From Chitinophaga varians (lineage in GTDB: Bacteria > Bacteroidota > Bacteroidia > Chitinophagales > Chitinophagaceae), in NCBI RefSeq assembly GCF_012641275.1, contig NZ_JABAIA010000003.1:1054001-1118000 (forward strand): DNA of 64,000 nucleotides, written 5' to 3'. Shown here one piece after another: positions 1 through 7,248 of this stretch. Numbering within the stretch: position 1 is the first letter of the stretch; each line of letters begins with the position of its first letter. The translations under genes were made by a program, and so were the position numbers. The notes below the pieces were generated by a model. It was not told the DNA's origin and ran no database searches. It was given only the letters and a program-made list of their open reading frames with translations.

Positions 1-46
1 AAAGCCCCTATGGAAATTCCGTTGATTTGTGGCAATTTGCAGCCAC

Positions 47-652
47 ATGACGCACCGCTATTTTATTATCTACAAACCATATGACATGGTTTCCCAGTTT
101 ATCAGTTCCGATGCAGGAAAAGTGAAACTGCTGGGTGACCTGGATTTTCAATTTCCTGAAGGAACGCATGCCATCGGCCGGTTGGACAATCATTCGGAAG
201 GATTGTTGTTGCTTACGACCAATAAAAAGATAACCCGGCTGTTGTTCCAGGGAGAACAACCACACCAGCGTACCTATCTCGTACGGGTCAAAGGGCATGT
301 GCTGCCCCAGACGCTGCAACGGCTGCAAACGGGCGTCCGCATTCCCATCACCGGGCAGCTGGAATATGTGGCGGTGCCTCATAAAGTGTCTATCGTAGAC
401 AGGCCCGTCGGCCTGTTGCCCCGTCCTTCCGAAACGCCGGACCGGGCGCCGCATACCTGGTTACTGATCACCCTTACGGAAGGCAAATACCATCAGGTGC
501 GCAAAATGGTGGGGGCGGTGAAACACCGCTGCCAGCGCCTCATCCGCGTGTCTATAGAAAACATGGAGCTGGGGGACATGCAGCCCGGTGAAGTAAGGGA
601 ACTGGACCAAGCCACCTTCTTCGAACGCCTGAAATTAGCCACTGACCTATAA
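47..652 (+). CDS. rluE: RluE-like rRNA pseudouridine synthase (RsuA family)
   Basis: This enzyme would isomerise a specific uridine in 23S rRNA to pseudouridine in the cytoplasm. The protein has about 201 residues, the usual size for the RluE subgroup without an N-terminal S4 domain. The family catalytic motif GRLDNHSEG is near residues 44-52, with D47 as the catalytic aspartate, and is preceded by the KPYD motif near residue 10. The late motif EGKYHQVRKM is the conserved RNA-binding and core strand of the family. I chose ATG 47 because homology starts immediately there. An in-frame GTG at 29 would add six residues that look unrelated. It stands alone on the plus strand, and the upstream 46 bases hold no clear gene start. 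Family assignment is firm; the exact target uridine is inferred from similarity to E. coli RluE. Confidence 0.85.
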   Translation: MTHRYFIIYKPYDMVSQFISSDAGKVKLLGDLDFQFPEGTHAIGRLDNHSEGLLLLTTNKKITRLLFQGEQPHQRTYLVRVKGHVLPQTLQRLQTGVRIPITGQLEYVAVPHKVSIVDRPVGLLPRPSETPDRAPHTWLLITLTEGKYHQVRKMVGAVKHRCQRLIRVSIENMELGDMQPGEVRELDQATFFERLKLATDL

Positions 653-746
653 AATAAAACCCGAAAATGGGAATATCCCATTAGGAAGCGCCTTCTTTTC
701 TTGTTAGGTTTGCTTGTTGGAAATCATGCTATAACAAGAATTTTTT

Positions 747-3023
747 ATGAGAAGAGTTTTCGTTCTGACGCTGTCTTTGGCGTTAGGGATAGGGCTTTAT
801 TCTGCCCATGCCCAGGAAAAACGTTACCCGGTTATTCCTTATCCGCAGCAGTTGGTCCCGATGGAAGGGTCTTTTACCATTACCGGCAGCACCCGACTGG
901 TATTGCCTGTCAATGCACGCGCGTTTGCCAATGAAGTGACGCAGCTGCAGGCACTGGTGAAACAGGGGATTGGCACTACGCTGAAAACGGCTACTGCCGC
1001 TTCCGGCAACACAATTGTGCTGAAACAGGACCTGACGTTGTCCGGAGAGGAAGACTACACCTTGCAGGTAACGCCGCAGCAGTTGCTGATCGGCGCTAAA
1101 TCACCCGCCGGTTTTTTCAGGGCCATTGTTACCCTGCGGCAGCTGATGCCCTCCACCATCGAAGGCCGTACGACCGGTAACCTGCGGTCTGTAGCCATTC
1201 CGGCCATGCAGTTGAAAGATCACCCGGTATATGCCTGGCGTGGTATGCACCTCGATGTGTCCCGCCATTTTTTCTCTGTCAGCTATCTGAAGAAATTTAT
1301 CGATCTGCTGGCGCTGTATAAGATGAACAAGCTGCACCTGCACCTGACAGATGACCAGGGCTGGCGTATTGAAATCAAAAAATACCCGTTGCTGACTTCC
1401 GTAGGCGCCTGGAGAGAATGGAACAACCAGGATTCTGTTTGCATGGAAAAAGCAAAGGAGAACCCCGATATGGCAATTGACCAGGAGCACGTTATTCATA
1501 AAGATGGTAAAACCCTCTATGGTGGCTTTTATACGCAGGCTCAGATGAAAGACGTTATCGCTTATGCCGCCGCCCGCCATATAGAGATCATCCCGGAAAT
1601 AGATATGCCGGGCCATATGATGGCTGCCATCCGCGCCTATCCTTTCCTCACCTGTGACGGCAAGTCCGGCTGGGGCAAAGATTTCTCTACGCCTATCTGC
1701 CCCTGCAATGAAAGCACTTTCCGGTTTGCGGAAGATGTATATACCGAGATAGCAGCGCTTTTCCCGTCCAAATACATGCACCTCGGCGCTGATGAGGTGG
1801 AAAAGACCAGCTGGGCTGCTTCTCCGCTGTGTGCGGAAGTGATGAAGGCCAACAACCTGAAGAATGTAGAAGAGTTACAGAGCTACTTCGTGAAAAGAAT
1901 GGAGAAATTCTTCCATTCCAAAGGCAAGGTGCTGATCGGCTGGGACGAGATCCTGGAAGGCGGTATCAGTCCCACCGCTATCCTCATGTACTGGCGGGCC
2001 TGGGTGCCTGACGCCCCGGTAAAGGCTGCCCGTCACGGTAACAAAGTGATCATGACACCGGGCAACCCGCTGTATTTCGATGCTGTGCCAGACAGGAACT
2101 CCCTTGGTAATGTATACCATTTCGAACCGGTGCCCAAAGGGCTGACCGCCGCCGAAGCGACCACCATCATGGGCGCACAGGCCAATATCTGGACAGAATA
2201 CATTCCTTCCGAAAAACGCGCCGATTATATGTTCATGCCCCGCATGACAGCCCTGGCGGAAGTATTATGGACACACCGCCAGGATTATGATAACTACCTC
2301 CAACGGTTAAACGAACAATTTGCCCGCCTCGATCAGCTGGGGGTGCATTACCGCTTGCCCGACCTGGAAGGATTTACCGAAGACAACGTGTTTGTGGACA
2401 AAGGTATGCTGGAAGTGAAGGCCCCTTTAACCGGCACGACTATACGTTACACTACCGACGGGTCTGTTCCCGGGCCACAGTCGCCGGTATTGCCCGCAGC
2501 ACTGCCGGTAACAGCTCCGCAGACCTTTAAGCTGGCGGCCTTCAGCCCGATGGGCAACCGCGGGGACATCTACACCCTTCGTTACCGCCAGGAGGCTTAT
2601 GCGAAGGCGCTGGCTGACAAACCTGCTACGACCGGCTTTCAGCTGGACTACTTCAAAGGCGCGTTTAAAACCACCGCTAAAATAAAGGCCACGCCGGACA
2701 GCACGCTGCGCACAGATAATGTGGTCATCCCCGAAGGGCTCGGCCATGGCGAAGCCTTTGGCGCCCGCCTGCAAGGGTACTTTTACGCGCCGGAAACAGC
2801 CATCTACAGTTTTTATCTCACCTGCGATGACGGCGGTATGTTGTACATCGACAACAAAGCGGTGGTCAACAATGACGGCTGGCATGCTCCTTTGCAGAAA
2901 AGCGGGCAGGTGGCGCTGGAAAAAGGCTGGCATCCGCTGAAAGTGGATTTTGTGGAAGGCGGCGGCGGATATACGCTGAAGCTGGAGTATAACGTGAAAG
3001 GCGGCCCACTCCAAAAATTATAG
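747..3023 (+). CDS. secreted beta-N-acetylhexosaminidase (GH20) with PA14 domain
   Basis: Exo-acting hexosaminidase removing terminal GlcNAc or GalNAc from glycans. Residues 1-22 form a signal peptide ending AHA, so the enzyme is periplasmic or outer-membrane exposed. Residues about 25-155 are the GH20b N-terminal domain and about 160-510 the GH20 barrel. The catalytic Asp-Glu pair is D349-E350 in HLGADEVEK, and the DMPGH motif (286-290) is also present. A CHB_HEX_C-like Ig domain follows near 553-613 (TIRYTTDGSVP), then a PA14 carbohydrate-binding domain near 634-755 with the CDDGGMLYIDN core. PA14 at the C-terminus is a familiar but not universal addition in Bacteroidota GH20 enzymes. It lies next to, but is not co-oriented with, the sialic-acid operon. 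Removing amino sugars after desialylation is a plausible partnership (inference). Confidence 0.93.
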   Translation: MRRVFVLTLSLALGIGLYSAHAQEKRYPVIPYPQQLVPMEGSFTITGSTRLVLPVNARAFANEVTQLQALVKQGIGTTLKTATAASGNTIVLKQDLTLSGEEDYTLQVTPQQLLIGAKSPAGFFRAIVTLRQLMPSTIEGRTTGNLRSVAIPAMQLKDHPVYAWRGMHLDVSRHFFSVSYLKKFIDLLALYKMNKLHLHLTDDQGWRIEIKKYPLLTSVGAWREWNNQDSVCMEKAKENPDMAIDQEHVIHKDGKTLYGGFYTQAQMKDVIAYAAARHIEIIPEIDMPGHMMAAIRAYPFLTCDGKSGWGKDFSTPICPCNESTFRFAEDVYTEIAALFPSKYMHLGADEVEKTSWAASPLCAEVMKANNLKNVEELQSYFVKRMEKFFHSKGKVLIGWDEILEGGISPTAILMYWRAWVPDAPVKAARHGNKVIMTPGNPLYFDAVPDRNSLGNVYHFEPVPKGLTAAEATTIMGAQANIWTEYIPSEKRADYMFMPRMTALAEVLWTHRQDYDNYLQRLNEQFARLDQLGVHYRLPDLEGFTEDNVFVDKGMLEVKAPLTGTTIRYTTDGSVPGPQSPVLPAALPVTAPQTFKLAAFSPMGNRGDIYTLRYRQEAYAKALADKPATTGFQLDYFKGAFKTTAKIKATPDSTLRTDNVVIPEGLGHGEAFGARLQGYFYAPETAIYSFYLTCDDGGMLYIDNKAVVNNDGWHAPLQKSGQVALEKGWHPLKVDFVEGGGGYTLKLEYNVKGGPLQKL

Positions 3024-3099
3024 GTATAATGACCATGATTACAGCCGATGCGTAGTTCTACCGTCGTTTGTTTATATTGCAGGCTGTTTCTGTAAGAAA

Positions 3100-4422
3100 A
3101 TGAAATGTATGAGTATTAGCTGTAGGCTTCGATCAGCAGTAATCATGGTCATCATTGTAATGTTAACCTGTTCTGCATACGCCCAAACCAGGGATTATGA
3201 CCTCGCACAGACCTTGTCGGGGCTTTCCGTTTCCCAGAAGAAATTATTGTATCAATATGGTACGTTACAAACGTACGCCGGGCAGCCTGTGGCTGACAGT
3301 TTCTGGCAGCAGCATGCGCAGGAGCTGAAAGAGGTAGGCCATGCGGAGGCCGGCATCCTGGCGAAGGAGCTGCTGACCAACACGGAGCTGGTGTACAAGG
3401 TAAAGCAGCCTTCGCGCCTGCAGGCGTTGCGTGGGGTGTTTACCGCTTCGCGGCTGCTGATAGGACTGGCCGCGCTCATTGCAGCTTATTCGCTGTTACA
3501 GCTGTTAAGCCGTTACTGGAGCCGGATATATGGCTGGCTGTATGCCAGGTTGTATCGTTTGTTCCGCCGTATTTTCTCACCGCGCATGCTTACGTGGGAG
3601 CTGTTGCTGCTGAGTGTGGCCGGCATCTACGGAGGGGTGCTGATCGGGGATGAGATGTTGCGGACCGTAGTTTTGCAGGTCTCCGTTTTCACCCTGTGGG
3701 CGCAACTAACGGCGGTGGCTACACGGCAGGACCAGATCAAGCGTTACCTGGAGCATGTGGTCGATCATCTGGAGCGGCGCAGCACCACGAAGGAGTCCAT
3801 CATCGAAGTGGGGCTGCCGGCATTGGGCGCCACGCTGGCGCTGGGCTGGCTGATGTTCCGCGTTCCCGAAGAATGGTATGGCTATGAAGTGGTGGTGCCG
3901 GGCATGGTGGCCTTGTTTACCTTGCCTCCTGTGGTATACCTGTATAAAATCCTGAGACGGCTGGTATTGCCGTTTCCGGTGGAATCAAGGCGGGCCGATA
4001 AACAGCTGGCCATGTACGCTGCGGCAACCCTGCTGTTATGGATAGCGCTGGTGTTACTGCCGCCGCTGCGGCCGGAGATATTGATCGCAGTGTCTGTACT
4101 GCTGGCGTGTATGCTGCTGCCAATGTCCATCGAAGAAGTGACCCGCTGCGGAACGAAGAACTATATCTGGCTGCAATTGCTTACGGTAGGGTGGTTGTGC
4201 GCCTGTGTACTGACAGGCGGTCAACAGACCATCCCCATGCTTACCTGGACCGGTCTCGGTGGACTGCTGCTGTATGTCATCGCCAAGTACTGGGAGGTGC
4301 CGGTATTGTTAGGTTACTCCTGGAAAAACCGTAAAGCAGTGGGCAGCCTGGGAATGGCGGTGCTCATCTGGGCCATCGCCAGCCTGGTACGCTGGCAGCC
4401 ACAATGGTTTATCTGGTTTTAG
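3100..4422 (+). CDS. multi-pass membrane protein of unknown function
   Basis: I do not recognise the family. The 440-residue product has an N-terminal signal sequence (residues about 14-29, ending SAYA), a soluble segment to about residue 110, and then some nine hydrophobic segments extending to the C-terminus. A more charged loop near residues 205-230 (RQDQIKRYLEHVVDHLERR) is probably cytosolic. No catalytic or transporter motif is visible. The start could also be the internal Met at codon 4, since no ribosome binding site decides it. It follows the GH20 gene on the same strand after 76 bp and may be co-transcribed, but nothing in the sequence ties the functions together. Confidence 0.65.
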   Translation: MKCMSISCRLRSAVIMVIIVMLTCSAYAQTRDYDLAQTLSGLSVSQKKLLYQYGTLQTYAGQPVADSFWQQHAQELKEVGHAEAGILAKELLTNTELVYKVKQPSRLQALRGVFTASRLLIGLAALIAAYSLLQLLSRYWSRIYGWLYARLYRLFRRIFSPRMLTWELLLLSVAGIYGGVLIGDEMLRTVVLQVSVFTLWAQLTAVATRQDQIKRYLEHVVDHLERRSTTKESIIEVGLPALGATLALGWLMFRVPEEWYGYEVVVPGMVALFTLPPVVYLYKILRRLVLPFPVESRRADKQLAMYAAATLLLWIALVLLPPLRPEILIAVSVLLACMLLPMSIEEVTRCGTKNYIWLQLLTVGWLCACVLTGGQQTIPMLTWTGLGGLLLYVIAKYWEVPVLLGYSWKNRKAVGSLGMAVLIWAIASLVRWQPQWFIWF

Positions 4423-4552
4423 TTGAATATTTATTTTAATTGTTTTATTTTTGCGCTCCGAATTATCTGACTCAAGATACGCGCAGATCTGAATAACGTA
4501 CTAAAAAGGCTTCTCAGGGCCTCCAAGGCGTTTGCAGGGTCTGCGTTTTTTT

Positions 4553-4578
4553 GTCCCAGGGCTGAAGCCCTGGACTAC
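4553..4578 (+). repeat. 26-bp dispersed palindromic extragenic repeat, copy 1
   Basis: The core is CCCAGGGCTGAAGCCCTGG, a near-perfect inverted repeat bounded by GT at the left and TAC at the right. It is repeated in inverse orientation at 4743-4768 and 6882-6907. Its presence only between genes suggests a REP-like element. No associated transposase is visible. Confidence 0.6.
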
Positions 4579-4742
4579 GTTGTGTTTCGGGTTCATAAGG
4601 TTAAAGAACTGCTTATTATAGCCTGAGCGTACTTAAAAGCCGACCTTTACACGGTCAATGCTGTTTAATTTCCGCACAAAACACTAATCTTCGCCTGCAA
4701 TACTGATTTGCCTGATCTCAGCAGCTACGGCTGAAGAGACAT

Positions 4743-4768
4743 GTAGCCCACAGCTTCAGCCCTGGGAC
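4743..4768 (-). repeat. 26-bp dispersed palindromic extragenic repeat, copy 2
   Basis: This is an inverse-orientation copy of the element at 4553-4578. The half CTTCAGCCCTGGGAC is conserved exactly, while the left half has diverged (GTAGCCCACAG), so the hairpin is weaker. Confidence 0.55.
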
Positions 4769-4850
4769 GCCGTTCATCATTTTTCTCTTTCATTCCTGAA
4801 AAAGCTTGCTATTTTTCATAACTGTAAAAAATACGCTTAATATTCCCGTT

Positions 4851-6851
4851 ATGAAGAGAATCCTGGTCCTTTTATGTTTAGGTATCGCCGGATACCGTGT
4901 ACAAGCCCAGCAGAAAGCGCCCGCTTATCCGCTGATAACCCATGATCCGTATTTCAGTGTCTGGTCTGATACAGACACGCTTAACAAGGCTGCTACTGTT
5001 CACTGGACAGGAGCGCAGCAGGCGTTGTCCGGCCTGGTGAAGGTGGACGGCGTGACTTACCGGGTGTTGGGCGCCTCTGACGGCCCAGAAGCGGGTATTG
5101 TGCCAGCGCAACAGACGGACGTGGCGGTACATGCCACCCAGACTGTTTATCAGTTCAGGTGCGGGCAGGTCGCCCTTACACTGACCTTTACATCGCCCTT
5201 ATTGGTGCGTGATCTTAGGTTGATGTCCCGACCGGTGTCCTACATTTCTTACTGCGTACATGCGATCGACAACAGGCAACACGCTGTAGACGTGTATTTC
5301 GGTGCTTCCTCTGACCTGGCCGTCAATGGGCCGTCGCAGCCTGTCACTGCCAGGCAGTTCACCAACGGAAAGTTGTCCTTGTTGAAAGCCGGCACCGTGT
5401 CGCAGCCGGTATTACAGAAAAAAGGGGATGACCTGCGTATTGACTGGGGTTACCTGTATGTGGGAGTTCCTTTGTCGGCAAAGGCTGACCAGTACGTCTG
5501 TTCCCCGGCTGAAGCGGCACAGCGCTTTGTTCATAAGAAAACCAGCGTGGCCGGAGGAGACCGGCAGCAGATGCTGAGCACCAGCGTGTCGTTGGGCTTG
5601 GTAGGCACGGCGCCGAAGGAGCAGTTGTTCCTGCTTGGTTATGATGACCTCTATGCCATCCAGTATTTTAACACCAACCTGAAGGCGTGGTGGAAAGATA
5701 CACCGGGGGCCACCATTGAAAACGAACTTAATACGGCGCTGAAGGATTACGCCACCGTGCAACAGCAGTGCGAAGCATTTGACCGGGAGCTGCGTGCCGA
5801 CGCCATCGTCGCCGGCGGAGAGCAGTATGCAGCATTGTGTGAACTGGCCTACCGCCAGAGCGTGGCCGCCCATAAACTGGTGAAGGGCCCTAAAGGACAG
5901 CTGCTGTTTCTGTCCAAAGAAAATTTCAGCAATGGTTGTATTAACACAGTAGATGTCACCTATCCTTCGGCTCCTCTTTTCCTCCTGTATAACCCCGATC
6001 TGCTGAAAGGCATGATGACCGGCATCTTTGAATATTCCGAAAGCGGACGTTACACCAAACCTTTTGCTGCGCATGACCTGGGTACTTACCCGTTGGCTAA
6101 CGGGCAGGTATATGGGGAAGATATGCCTGTTGAGGAGTCTGGAAATATGCTGATCCTGGCGGGAGCTATTGCCGCGGTGGAAGGCAACGCAAATTACGCC
6201 AAGGCACATTGGAAAACGCTGACTACCTGGGCCGATTACCTCCTGCAGGCAGGCTTCGATCCGGCCAACCAGTTATGTACCGACGACTTTGCCGGGCACC
6301 TGGCACGCAATGCCAACCTTTCCCTGAAAGCTATCATGGGTATTAAGTCATACGCCATGCTGGCCGGTATGCTCGGAGAAACGGCAACGGCTACACGATA
6401 TAATAATCAGGCCCGTGACATGGCCCAAAAATGGCAAGACCTGGCAGCTGACGGTGACCACTACACGCTCGCCTTTGGCAAGCCTGGCACCTGGAGCCAG
6501 AAGTATAATATGGTGTGGGACAAAGTGCTTGATTTTCATCTCTTTCCGAAGGATGTTTATAGTAAGGAGATAAACTATTACCTAGGAAAACAACAACCTT
6601 TCGGCCTGCCGCTGGATAGCCGGAAAACTTACACAAAATCTGACTGGATCATGTGGACTGCCGTGTTGGGAGATGATATGACACCCTTTGTTCAACCGTT
6701 GTACCGGTATATAACGGAGACGCCTACACGTGTTCCGCTGAGCGACTGGCATGAAACAACAGATGGTAAAAAAGTAGGGTTTCAGGCAAGGAGCGTGGTG
6801 GGAGGATATTTTATGAAGATGCTGGACCTCAAGCTGCATAAAGGAAAATAA
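4851..6851 (+). CDS. secreted glutaminase-A-like protein (DUF4965/DUF5127/DUF1793 type)
   Basis: The product resembles the secreted glutaminase GtaA family first named in fungi and common in Bacteroidota PULs; substrate and reaction in bacteria are often uncertain. The mature part begins after a signal peptide (residues 1-20, ending VQA). An N-terminal beta-rich region (DUF5127-like, YFSVWSDTD near 32-40) leads into an alpha/alpha-toroid-like C-terminal half with LAYRQSVAAHKL, FSNGCINTVDVTYPSAP and VYGEDMPVEESGNML, the hallmark family segments. The end (SDWHETTDGKKVGFQARSVVG) is also typical. I chose ATG 4851 over an upstream ATG at 4806 because the signal peptide starts there. It is transcribed alone and followed by a terminator at 6916-6945. 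Family call is good; biochemical role is inferred. Confidence 0.8.
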   Translation: MKRILVLLCLGIAGYRVQAQQKAPAYPLITHDPYFSVWSDTDTLNKAATVHWTGAQQALSGLVKVDGVTYRVLGASDGPEAGIVPAQQTDVAVHATQTVYQFRCGQVALTLTFTSPLLVRDLRLMSRPVSYISYCVHAIDNRQHAVDVYFGASSDLAVNGPSQPVTARQFTNGKLSLLKAGTVSQPVLQKKGDDLRIDWGYLYVGVPLSAKADQYVCSPAEAAQRFVHKKTSVAGGDRQQMLSTSVSLGLVGTAPKEQLFLLGYDDLYAIQYFNTNLKAWWKDTPGATIENELNTALKDYATVQQQCEAFDRELRADAIVAGGEQYAALCELAYRQSVAAHKLVKGPKGQLLFLSKENFSNGCINTVDVTYPSAPLFLLYNPDLLKGMMTGIFEYSESGRYTKPFAAHDLGTYPLANGQVYGEDMPVEESGNMLILAGAIAAVEGNANYAKAHWKTLTTWADYLLQAGFDPANQLCTDDFAGHLARNANLSLKAIMGIKSYAMLAGMLGETATATRYNNQARDMAQKWQDLAADGDHYTLAFGKPGTWSQKYNMVWDKVLDFHLFPKDVYSKEINYYLGKQQPFGLPLDSRKTYTKSDWIMWTAVLGDDMTPFVQPLYRYITETPTRVPLSDWHETTDGKKVGFQARSVVGGYFMKMLDLKLHKGK

Positions 6852-6881
6852 GCATCAATCATATTATTCGTGTTTCAGATT

Positions 6882-6907
6882 GTAGCCCGGCGGTTCAGCC
6901 CTGGGAC
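6882..6907 (-). repeat. 26-bp dispersed palindromic extragenic repeat, copy 3
   Basis: Third copy of the intergenic element at 4553 and 4743. TTCAGCCCTGGGAC is conserved and the left arm is GTAGCCCGGCGG. It sits between the glutaminase-like stop codon and the terminator at 6916. Confidence 0.55.
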
Positions 6908-6915
6908 AAAAAATA

Positions 6916-6945
6916 AGCCCCGGGTTTTACGCCCGGGGCTTTTTG
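6916..6945. terminator. strong, probably bidirectional intrinsic terminator
   Basis: A perfect 9-bp GC-rich stem, AGCCCCGGG (6916-6924) with CCCGGGGCT (6932-6940), has a 7-nt loop, followed by TTTTT on the plus strand and preceded by a run of A residues (a T-tract on the minus strand). It can end the plus-strand glutaminase-like gene and the minus-strand short ORF that ends at 6948. Confidence 0.85.
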
Positions 6946-6947
6946 TG

Positions 6948-7115
6948 TTATTTGCCTTTACGGTGTTCACCGTGTTTTTTTGAAGTTTCAATAGGTTGTT
7001 CCCGGTTCTGCATGTTCTGTTCGGATGATGATGGATTATTGGTCCGTTCATCCTGTTCGTGATGAGAACGGCTCCGGTTCATTTTAGCCGTTCTGCTGTG
7101 ACGGTTACGTTTCAT
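6948..7115 (-). CDS. short basic hydrophilic ORF, hypothetical
   Basis: A 55-residue ORF from the ATG complementary to 7113-7115, beginning MKRNRHSRTAK. It is rich in Lys, Arg, His, Ser, Glu and Gln, with no hydrophobic segment and no recognisable domain. A longer reading from 7223 adds a hydrophobic extension that looks like non-coding sequence. The stop lies three bases from the bidirectional terminator, which supports genuine transcription on this strand. No ribosome binding site is evident, so the call is tentative. Confidence 0.35.
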   Translation of the reverse strand: MKRNRHSRTAKMNRSRSHHEQDERTNNPSSSEQNMQNREQPIETSKKHGEHRKGK

Positions 7116-7248
7116 AAAAAACGGTTTTAAAAAATAGCCGGGAAAAACATGCCGAAATATAATGAACTGGAAATTAATTACTTGTAAAGGTTGTTGCGAC
7201 CAATACTGATGCAAATATTGCACACAACGCTGTCTATAGTTCCCGCTT

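Larger units (their letters stand above)
4423..4850. other. 428-bp intergenic region with two copies of a 26-bp palindromic repeat
   Basis: I see no gene here. The region holds two oppositely oriented copies of a 26-bp repeat (4553-4578 and 4743-4768), annotated separately. An AT-rich stretch before 4851 is probably the promoter and leader of the glutaminase-like gene, but no clean TTG/TAnnTTTG pair stands out. No convincing intrinsic terminator for the upstream membrane-protein gene is visible. Confidence 0.6.

Noticed and set aside
667..681. ATGGGA...TCCCAT inverted repeat after the pseudouridine synthase gene as a terminator
   Set aside because: The stem is only 6 bp with a 3-nt loop and has no T-tract.
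3029..3152. ATGACCATGATTAC at 3029-3042 and its exact inverse at 3139-3152, identical to the start of lacZ-alpha in cloning vectors
   Set aside because: The matches are only 14 bp, lie in opposite orientations inside otherwise normal genomic sequence and show no adjoining vector sequence. A chance inverted repeat is more likely than contamination.
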